This document shows, piece after piece, positions 57,501 to 64,000 of a stretch of DNA of 64,000 nt. The first letter of the stretch is position 1. Each line of letters opens with the position of its first letter. Position numbers and translations under genes: made by a program. Source of the DNA: Candidatus Latescibacterota bacterium (lineage in GTDB: Bacteria > Latescibacterota > UBA2968 > UBA8231); contig JAJEGS010000006.1 of assembly GCA_022819745.1 (NCBI GenBank), forward strand, positions 99,107 to 163,106, written 5' to 3'. A model generated the notes under the pieces. That model was given only the letters and a program-made list of their open reading frames with translations, made no database searches and had not been told where the DNA came from.

Positions 57501-59345
57501 TCAAGGCACCCGCTGCAACTCCCCTGCTTTTTTGCGCCAGCGCCGCGCCTCATCATAGCGCCCCTGTTCTTGCTCAATGCGCCCCATCAAGCGATAGGGC
57601 GTAGGCTGCCAAGGATCGATGGCCGCCGCGTCTGCCGCATGACTCATAGCGCGATCCAACTCGCCGATTTCAAACAACTTAAGCGCCACATTAAAGCGCG
57701 TGGTGCGCGAGTCGAACGCGAGGGTCGCGGCCTGCTCGTACGCGGCGACTGCCGCAGCCCGGTCCCCAGCCCACAGCCGCTCCTCGCCGGCCATAAAATA
57801 ATAATTGCTCTGGATCTTTCGCACCCAAGGATCGCGGAAAAAGCCACTGGCCAACGCATTGCCCATCTCGATTTGTGAGGCAGCCCCCGTGCTATCGTCG
57901 GGGGCTTGCAGGCGATAGACCAAGCCCGCAGGCACAAACACCCATCCCGAGATCGGCGAGCGGCGCGGGACAAAATAAAAAAGAGATCTCCCCTCTCGGG
58001 CCAATGCAGCCTCGCGCCGCCAGCGCAATTGCTCCCGCCTGAGCGGCGTCAGCGCGTATTCGCTCCAAGCGAGTATATCCGTCCCCCGTCCCATGCGGTT
58101 GTACAAGGTCACATCTGGGCGCAATCCCTCTATCCGCAACAGATAGTCGAGCACAAAAGCCGCATCGTCCCCCTCGACAATTAGAATCGCGCCCTCGGGC
58201 AAGTCGGCGAGAATGTCGCGGCCATAGCGATCGGCGACCCAATTCTCGCTGCGGTCGGATGCCTCGTAGTGCGCGGTTAGCACCAAGGCGACGACGAGCG
58301 CGGCGAGCGGCACCAAGACAGCCGACCGCACCCGATTAGCCAACGCGTCCAACCCCATGCCCAACCACACTGCCAATCCCACTACGCTGAGCAAATAAAA
58401 CACTGGTAGGCCATTGGGATCGCGGTGGTAGTTGAGCGCAGCGATCAAATTACAAACGATTGCTCCCCCAACCAAGACAAATACACTGCGATCACGCCGC
58501 CAAGCCGCCCACCCACCCCAAACAATCAATGGCACTAATGTGAAATGAAACTCGCCTGCTGCCTGTACCAGCCAGCGCTGGGCGTTGAGCAGCATGCCTT
58601 CTAAGGGCAGCGAAAAAAACGACGAGCGATACAGCGCACCGCTCAAGTGCTGCCACAGCGCCGCTAGGTCCTCTAACGGCCCCCAGTGAAACCCCGCCCC
58701 CCGGCCATTGCGCAGCGGCAGGTACGCCACCAAGCTGTACCCCCCCAGCCCCGTAAGCATCCCCTGCGCCAGCAACAAGGGCCGCCGCCACAGCGCGGGC
58801 CAGCGCCAAGCCAGGACCGCAACTATACCCGGCCAGACAAGCACCTGCATCAAGTGAGCCGTCAGCCCCAAGCCCATGAGCCAGCCCAAGAAGAGCACTT
58901 GGCGCGGCTCCTTGCTCTCACACACTCTAAGGGCTTGGGCCAAAACCAAGACCACCAGCAACAAAGCCAAGCCATAAACTTCGGCGATGACGGCCTGGGA
59001 CCAAAAGGTGCGCGAAAACGCCAGCGCCAAAGCCGCAGCCAAGGCCACCACAGGCCGCACCCCACGCCCGTAGAGTACAGCCGCCAAGGTCCCACAACAG
59101 GCCGCGGCAAACAGGGCCGACGCGACATTAATCGCCACAGCCGGACTAACCCACGGCAGTGCCAGCGCAATCAAGCGGCTACCGAGACAGAACAGGGGAT
59201 ACCCGGTCGGATGCGCCGTCCCCAACCCATAGGCCGCGCCGATCAGCTCACCACTCCCCTCCACGTACACGGTCGGGCACAGCGTCATCCCATAGGCTAC
59301 GAGCGCGGCAAGCCCTGCGGCCAACCCGATGATTCCGGCCGTCAC
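57501..59345 (-). CDS. DUF2723 membrane protein with C-terminal TPR
   Basis: 614 residues from a GTG overlapping the YfhO-family stop (GTGA). About eleven membrane helices (N-terminal GLAAGLAALVAYGMTLCPTVYVEGSGELIGAAYGLGTAHPTGYPLF, the DUF2723 signature with its acidic residue in the first loop), followed by a soluble part with two TPR-like repeats. DUF2723 proteins are GT-C-fold candidates related to protein O-mannosyltransferases. Neighbouring YfhO-like and SGNH genes make surface glycan or glycoprotein modification the likely setting. The acceptor is unknown. Confidence 0.82.
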   Translation of the reverse strand: MTAGIIGLAAGLAALVAYGMTLCPTVYVEGSGELIGAAYGLGTAHPTGYPLFCLGSRLIALALPWVSPAVAINVASALFAAACCGTLAAVLYGRGVRPVVALAAALALAFSRTFWSQAVIAEVYGLALLLVVLVLAQALRVCESKEPRQVLFLGWLMGLGLTAHLMQVLVWPGIVAVLAWRWPALWRRPLLLAQGMLTGLGGYSLVAYLPLRNGRGAGFHWGPLEDLAALWQHLSGALYRSSFFSLPLEGMLLNAQRWLVQAAGEFHFTLVPLIVWGGWAAWRRDRSVFVLVGGAIVCNLIAALNYHRDPNGLPVFYLLSVVGLAVWLGMGLDALANRVRSAVLVPLAALVVALVLTAHYEASDRSENWVADRYGRDILADLPEGAILIVEGDDAAFVLDYLLRIEGLRPDVTLYNRMGRGTDILAWSEYALTPLRREQLRWRREAALAREGRSLFYFVPRRSPISGWVFVPAGLVYRLQAPDDSTGAASQIEMGNALASGFFRDPWVRKIQSNYYFMAGEERLWAGDRAAAVAAYEQAATLAFDSRTTRFNVALKLFEIGELDRAMSHAADAAAIDPWQPTPYRLMGRIEQEQGRYDEARRWRKKAGELQRVP

Positions 59346-61705
59346 GACCCCACCCCTAGCCGCAGACGCTCGAGCCACTCGCTCCACAAAGGCCCCTGCG
59401 TGGCTATCCCGTGGAGCACGAAAACCAAAGCCCCCAGCGCGGCCCGGACCCTCCACTGCGCCCCTGCATCCGCTGGTAGGTCCTGCACCGGCGGCAAGAT
59501 CAGCCGCCGACCGCCCCCAGCTAGCCCCAACAAGAGCGCTGCCGCGGCCACGCTGACCAACAAGCCATAGCGAAAACTATCCGGCTCGTACGAAAAGACG
59601 ACCTCTCGCGCCCTAGCTGGGATCACTACGGCGCGGAACACGTGATTGGCGCGCAGAATCGGACGCTCAACCCCATCGACAAAGGCCCGCCAGCCCGGAT
59701 AATACGTATCGCTCAAGACCAAAATTCCCCCGGCCGAGTCGGCAAGAGCCACGGCGACTTCCTCGTCATCGTAGCGGACGATCTCCGCCGCGCCACCCGG
59801 CCCAATCGAGGCGGTTGGCGCTTCCTCCAATACTACTTCGCGCCGCATGGGAAACCCGCGAGCCATATAACTCAACCCCGCTCGCGGACTAGTGGCGAGG
59901 TGGAACTGGCCCACTACATACGCGCGTGGCAAGGCCGTGGGCAGCCGCTGCACCTCGAAGCCCTCGCTGCGGCTGTAGCGCACCGCGTATTCCACGCCAG
60001 CCAAGGAGGCAAACGCCGGATAGCCGCGGGCGAATTCCCCGTGGCGATACAGATGTAGCGGACTCCACCCCGGCAGCGCGTTGGCCAATCCGTACAGCCC
60101 CCCCGAATACATCCGCAAGGTCTCGTTATAACGTCGATAAGACTCTAGGTCGTAGGCCCATCCCCCGTGCCAGTCAAACGGCGAGTTTCGCTCGTTGACC
60201 AAGCTGACGATTCGCGGCGGCGCAGCAGCCGTGTGCTCGGCCAAAATCTCGCGGGCCGTCGCCGGAGTCTCAGTGTACGCAGTTGGCTCTATCGTGCCGT
60301 TAAAATCCGCACCAAAACTGTACAGCTCGGCAAAAATGACCACGGGCGCAGCCCACGCTGCGGCTCGCCGCGCCCGCCGACCAAGCAACCACGCGCCGAT
60401 TATCAACGCCCCCACGAGCCGCAAGCCGTCGCCGCGCAAATGGTGGATGTAACGCGTTGGTTCTGAACCGTCGCCAAAGAGCGCGATCCCGCTGGCCCAC
60501 AGCAGTCCCGCACTAGCTGCGCCGAGGACCGCGGCCAACAGCCAACCATTCGCGGGCCGCGGACGCTCGCGGCGCAACACTTGGTCGAGGCCGAGGCCGC
60601 AGAGTACGGAGGCCCCCAAAGCAAACCACAACAAAAAGCGCGTTGGGATGCGGAACAGGCTAAAACCCGGAATCTGATAGAAGAAAGAGAAGATGGTCGT
60701 GTATTTGCCCAGCGCGAGCACCAAACCGACAAGAGCAAGCACGGCAAAAAAACCGACCTGGCCGTCCCGCCGCTCGCGCAGGGCCGCCCAAGCCAACAAC
60801 AGAGGCACCACCCCGACGTACGCGCAGAGTTGGATGAAGAACCCTATCTCTCGGCTCCCGTACGTGCCGTGCGCCGAATTGCCGAACAAGTTGGGCCACA
60901 ACAAGGTAGCCAGCCGCTCGGGCGGCAGCGACATCGCCACAAAGCTGGCCCACGACAAGCCAGCCCCGCGATTGGATAGCTGCACTAATTCGGCGGTAGG
61001 CACTAGCTGGACTGCGGCTAATCCTGCCCCCAGTACGAATGCGCCGACCAGCATCAGCCAAGCGACCCATCCCGCGCCCTGCACCCAACTCCGATAGAGC
61101 CAATAGCCAGCGACTGCAACGGCCCCGTACAGGGCAGCTTGAGGATGCCCGGTCAGCAGTTGCAAGCCAATCACCAACGCGAAGAGCAGCACGTAAAAAA
61201 AGTGCCCCCGCTTCAGGATGCGATCGACGAGCCAAAACAGCAGCGGCAACCAAGCACATACGTCGATGAAGTTGGGCGACATGGCCCGCACGACCATGTA
61301 TCCACTCAGGGCGTAGCAAAGCCCCGCGCACAGCGCAGCCGGCCGCACCGCCCCAAAAGCGCGCACCAGCGCGTACATACCCGCGCCTGCCAACCACAGA
61401 TGCAAGACAACGTTCCAGTTGATAGCGGCCCAAGTGGGCAACAGCAACGCCAAAATCACATTGGGCGGATACAGCGGCCCAGCTTGACCTTCGGCGAACA
61501 GAGGGAAGCCGCAGTTGATGGCCGCATTCCACAGCGGCAATTGCCCCTCGCGGAGGGCGCGGGCGAAAAAGTCGCGGAACGGGTGGTTTTGCACCATCAC
61601 GTCCTGCACAAAAAACGCCCCCTCTAGCACAGTGACCGGCCAAAAGAAAATGGCCACCGCCGCCCCAAGCAGCCCCACCGCACCTAGGTCCTTGCGCCAA
61701 TCCAC
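59342..61705 (-). CDS. YfhO-family polytopic membrane protein
   Basis: 787 residues, about twelve helices. The N-terminal loop VQDVMVQNHPFRDFFARALREGQLPLWNAAINCGFPLFAEGQAGPLYPPN has the W-N and G-P-L-Y-P-P-N pattern of YfhO/GT-C glycosyltransferases. A long extracytoplasmic domain (about 490-720) ends with a segment typical of the family (VLSDTYYPGWRAFVDGVERPILRANHVFRAV). In Gram-positive relatives YfhO glycosylates lipoteichoic acid; in FCB bacteria the acceptor is unknown. GTGA overlap with DUF2723 downstream, three bases after the SGNH gene stop. Confidence 0.85.
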   Translation of the reverse strand: MDWRKDLGAVGLLGAAVAIFFWPVTVLEGAFFVQDVMVQNHPFRDFFARALREGQLPLWNAAINCGFPLFAEGQAGPLYPPNVILALLLPTWAAINWNVVLHLWLAGAGMYALVRAFGAVRPAALCAGLCYALSGYMVVRAMSPNFIDVCAWLPLLFWLVDRILKRGHFFYVLLFALVIGLQLLTGHPQAALYGAVAVAGYWLYRSWVQGAGWVAWLMLVGAFVLGAGLAAVQLVPTAELVQLSNRGAGLSWASFVAMSLPPERLATLLWPNLFGNSAHGTYGSREIGFFIQLCAYVGVVPLLLAWAALRERRDGQVGFFAVLALVGLVLALGKYTTIFSFFYQIPGFSLFRIPTRFLLWFALGASVLCGLGLDQVLRRERPRPANGWLLAAVLGAASAGLLWASGIALFGDGSEPTRYIHHLRGDGLRLVGALIIGAWLLGRRARRAAAWAAPVVIFAELYSFGADFNGTIEPTAYTETPATAREILAEHTAAAPPRIVSLVNERNSPFDWHGGWAYDLESYRRYNETLRMYSGGLYGLANALPGWSPLHLYRHGEFARGYPAFASLAGVEYAVRYSRSEGFEVQRLPTALPRAYVVGQFHLATSPRAGLSYMARGFPMRREVVLEEAPTASIGPGGAAEIVRYDDEEVAVALADSAGGILVLSDTYYPGWRAFVDGVERPILRANHVFRAVVIPARAREVVFSYEPDSFRYGLLVSVAAAALLLGLAGGGRRLILPPVQDLPADAGAQWRVRAALGALVFVLHGIATQGPLWSEWLERLRLGVGS

Positions 61706-61708
61706 GGG

Positions 61709-62830
61709 CTAGGGCCTCCGTAGATGTGCGCAGAGCCGCTCGGCCGCCAAGGCGTGGCCGGCCTCGTTCCAGTGGCTATCGCGCCAATACAGGGTTTGGG
61801 TTTGGGCCTTTTCCCTGAACTCGTCGAGCAAGTCGATCAGCGCGAATTCGTACTCCTCGGCAAAACCGGCTAACTTGGTATTGGGCTTGCTCAGGTCAAA
61901 CTCACCGATCAGACCGTATAGCTCGCGCTTGGCGCGCCAGTTGTCCTCTTCTACCTGGACGATTGACGGCACGTACACGACGGTCAGGCGCGCGCCGTGT
62001 TGCTCGACACTGTGCTTAAAGGCCGCGAGGATGCGGCCCGTCAGCTCCCAAGCCGGGGCAAAGCGCGCATCCGCGCCGTACAGACCCGCGTAAAAATCCT
62101 GCTGCTGCCCGCGCGGCACCTCCGGCTGCCACGCCTTTTGCACCAGCCGGTACAAGTGCCAGTGCTGCGAAAAGTAGCGTTCCAATCGCACCGTAAGGGG
62201 CAAAGAATCCGCGGGCTGTCGCCAAAAACTCGACTCCTTCACCGGGACGCCCGCGAGCGCGAGTTGCCCGTTTCCCCGCACCCGGAAGTAGGGTTTGAAG
62301 CCCCGCTCGGCACCAATGCCCCGGCGCGAAGCATTGTTCCACAGGTCGTTGCCATAAAAAAAGAGCACCACCTCATCGGCCCCAAAGCGCGGCCCCTGTT
62401 GCTCGAAAAACAACAAGGCTTGGTCGGTGCCGTAGCCAGCCACCCCGAAGTTAGCCACCTCCACCGTGGCCCCTTCCTGCCGGAGACAGGCTTCGAGCTG
62501 ACGGCTGACAGCGGCTTCTATGGGAACGCCCCATCCCTCGACAAATGAGTCGCCGAACAGGGCCACGCGACGAACGCCTGCGGCCTTTGCATCCGCGAAC
62601 TCGCGATCGCGCAACCCAATGCTATTGATCCGCATTTCCACGTCGAATTCTGGAGTGACCAAGCGGCCGACGCGGTCCGGGATGTGGCTCCAACCCAGTT
62701 CGGGATCATAGCGCCAGACGGGGGGCCGGCGGAAGAGCTGCGGGTGCAAAAAGCTCAACACCAACTCGCACAGCGCGACCCCGATGACTAAACTGGCCAG
62801 TGCAAGGGCTATTTTAGGCGCATAGCGCAT
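61709..62830 (-). CDS. Membrane-anchored SGNH/GDSL hydrolase
   Basis: 373 residues from the ATG at 62830; the frame is open to 62878 without a site. One N-terminal helix (IALALASLVIGVALCELVL). Catalytic blocks: VALFGDSFVEGWG (nucleophile Ser about 95), YGND (block III Asn) and RDSHWNEAGH (Asp-His). The NFGVAGYGTDQALLFFEQQG stretch is typical of the AlgJ/AlgX-type or DUF1574-like SGNH acyltransferase-esterases. It probably adds or removes acyl groups on an extracellular glycan. First gene of the three-gene envelope operon. Confidence 0.83.
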   Translation of the reverse strand: MRYAPKIALALASLVIGVALCELVLSFLHPQLFRRPPVWRYDPELGWSHIPDRVGRLVTPEFDVEMRINSIGLRDREFADAKAAGVRRVALFGDSFVEGWGVPIEAAVSRQLEACLRQEGATVEVANFGVAGYGTDQALLFFEQQGPRFGADEVVLFFYGNDLWNNASRRGIGAERGFKPYFRVRGNGQLALAGVPVKESSFWRQPADSLPLTVRLERYFSQHWHLYRLVQKAWQPEVPRGQQQDFYAGLYGADARFAPAWELTGRILAAFKHSVEQHGARLTVVYVPSIVQVEEDNWRAKRELYGLIGEFDLSKPNTKLAGFAEEYEFALIDLLDEFREKAQTQTLYWRDSHWNEAGHALAAERLCAHLRRP

Positions 62831-62993
62831 TCTCTGTTTCGTCCATTCGATTCCACTGCGACCTCTGAAAATCCACACAACAGCGATTTGCTGTCAACCG
62901 CGACGCCCTTGGCCGGGATACCGCGCCTTATCTATATTGCACCGGGACATGACGATGCTGTACAAAAAGCCCAACTATGGAATAACCTAAGCC

Positions 62994-63929
62994 ATGAGTT
63001 TATTTCAGTTGTTGAATAAAGCCCTCGAAAAGGGACTCAGCGATTTCCGAAGTGATCACGGGTATGACGAAAACTGCAGCAAACATAGGGAACGCCTGGA
63101 CAATGCGGAGAAGGAACTACGGGGCACCTTAACTAAGACTAATGGTGCGCCTAACTACGATGACCCTTTCATAGTTGATGCGTACCTGTCCTCTTATCAC
63201 CTGCCGCACTGTTGGCTAGCGTGCTGGGCGTTCAAGTATCTCTTTGACCAATTTGGCGTTCCAAACGCGTTATATGTTTGTGATGTGGGAGCAGGTACTC
63301 AGGCTGGCTGTATAGGTTTAGCTCTTACCCTGTCCAGATACAAAGAAAAACCTGCCGTCTATCTTGACGCTTACGAACCGAGCGATGAGATGTGGAACGC
63401 AGGATATTGTTTCTGGTCGGCATTTCGCGATTCTGTGAATGCTAATTTTGATCCCCACCCATGGAGCACTTTACCGCACAGGTGGCCAGACAACCTTCCT
63501 GCCAATGCGATGCGTGTTGTCACGGCGTTCCACCTGAGCCTGCCGTACAATAATAGGTGGTACGAGAACGATATTGGAGAGTGGGCCCGGAATAGCTTGG
63601 AGGATGCATTTCGTCTGGTATCTCCCGAATACGGTCTTTTTACATGCCATAAAGAGAAGGAGGATTCTCTGTGTTACGCTGTTGATAATTCTTGCGTTTG
63701 GAATAAAGAAAAGGAGTCCAAACCGTGTATTCCCGACAAACCCTTTTTGCCGAAAGATAGCATCTTGTTGTTGAGGGAAGCCACGCACAAGGCCGACGAG
63801 CAAGAAAAACGAGAGCGAGAGCGGCGTGAAGAAGGGCTAGCCGGTTTTGTTCCTCTCTCATCTGATTCCCTTACACTTTTGAAAATAGGGCTGCTGCCCA
63901 TAGTTTATGGCTCTCTTTTAACCGCCTAA
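62994..63929 (+). CDS. Methyltransferase-fold protein, Rsm22-like, in AT-richer DNA
   Basis: 311 residues. Class-I methyltransferase motifs: motif I YVCDVGAGTQAG (residues about 93-104), motif II YLDAYEPSDEMWNAG, a motif-IV-like MRVVTAFHLSLPYNN and EYGLFTCHKEK. The YHLPHCWLACWAFKYLF lead-in and the EPSDEM acidic loop resemble Rsm22-type enzymes that modify ribosomal RNA, but overall similarity is weak. Seven or more cysteines are present without a clear cluster motif. Codon and base use differ from the rest of the window, suggesting acquisition. A weak promoter-like TTGCAC-16-TGTACA lies at 62937-62964. Function remains a guess. Confidence 0.5.
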   Translation: MSLFQLLNKALEKGLSDFRSDHGYDENCSKHRERLDNAEKELRGTLTKTNGAPNYDDPFIVDAYLSSYHLPHCWLACWAFKYLFDQFGVPNALYVCDVGAGTQAGCIGLALTLSRYKEKPAVYLDAYEPSDEMWNAGYCFWSAFRDSVNANFDPHPWSTLPHRWPDNLPANAMRVVTAFHLSLPYNNRWYENDIGEWARNSLEDAFRLVSPEYGLFTCHKEKEDSLCYAVDNSCVWNKEKESKPCIPDKPFLPKDSILLLREATHKADEQEKRERERREEGLAGFVPLSSDSLTLLKIGLLPIVYGSLLTA

Positions 63930-63946
63930 GATCAAAGGAGGGCCTT

Positions 63947-64000
63947 ATGAGCAGCAGCGAACAGGTATATAACCGATTGCTGGGTAGGTTGCAAGCACTC
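63947..64000 (+). CDS. Start of a second gene in the right-edge unit (cut by window end)
   Basis: ATG at 63947 preceded by AAAGGAGGG at ideal spacing; 18 codons are visible (MSSSEQVYNRLLGRLQAL) and stay open to the edge. It begins 17 bases after the methyltransferase-like stop, so the two are surely co-transcribed. Too short to identify. Confidence 0.6.
   Translation, partial: MSSSEQVYNRLLGRLQAL

Noticed and set aside
60660..61700. A 346-codon open frame on the minus strand
   Set aside because: Same strand as the YfhO gene but shifted frame; Arg/Gly-rich nonsense without helices, whereas the YfhO frame is fully consistent.

Overview
The window is GC-rich bacterial chromosome (my eye estimate is about 60% G+C, with two clearly poorer patches). 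The gene content points to an uncultured-type lineage of the Fibrobacterota-Chlorobiota-Bacteroidota (FCB) superphylum, such as Latescibacterota or a relative. The evidence is secreted proteins ending in an NFPNPFN-type sorting domain or an FSPNGDGIND-type domain, several CRTAC1/ASPIC propeller proteins, many TPR lipoproteins, and DUF2723 and YfhO membrane proteins. This assignment is inference; no rRNA is present. Promoter-like sites with TTGACA/TTGACT boxes suggest ordinary sigma-70-type transcription.

Layout. 1-13.9 kb is mostly housekeeping: the 3' part of enolase, a CPA/Kef-like membrane protein, a zinc-dependent phospholipase C-like protein, SSB divergent from an FtsA-like actin, a tRNA-Thr(CGU) with its own promoter and terminator, a DUF420 membrane protein, a DrrA-type ABC exporter pair, MltG, PcrA/UvrD and the methylthiotransferase pair MtaB-MiaB. 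13.9-21.3 kb holds two tandem paralogous secreted sugar-dehydrogenase-like proteins (one fused to a di-haem cytochrome domain) and a TPR-CRTAC1 fusion lipoprotein.

21.3-46.7 kb is one co-directional minus-strand block of fourteen genes: a CBM9-like exported protein, several lipoproteins, a large predicted outer-membrane protein, TPR lipoproteins, two CRTAC1 propellers, a double-parvulin lipoprotein, five large secreted proteins that share a C-terminal half and all end in Val/Ile-Ala-Tyr, and a polytopic membrane-TPR protein. I consider this block the best candidate for an undescribed system: a cell-surface assembly or secretion machine with its client proteins. It is split by a strong internal stem-loop terminator and has a three-hairpin spacer after its first gene.

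46.9-51.3 kb, divergent from that block, is a carbohydrate-type ABC importer (binding protein and two permeases, no ATPase) in which both permeases carry large unusual insertions. 51.3-57.4 kb encodes what looks like a split AddAB-type DNA end-processing machine: a stand-alone Fe-S PD-(D/E)XK nuclease, a UvrD-like helicase and a degenerate helicase. It is interrupted by a lower-GC DUF4160-DUF2442 pair and followed by an orphan PTS EIIA domain. 57.5-62.8 kb is a three-gene cell-envelope operon (DUF2723, YfhO, SGNH hydrolase). The right edge (63.0-64.0 kb) changes to AT-richer DNA carrying an Rsm22-like methyltransferase-fold gene and the start of another gene, probably the beginning of an accessory island.
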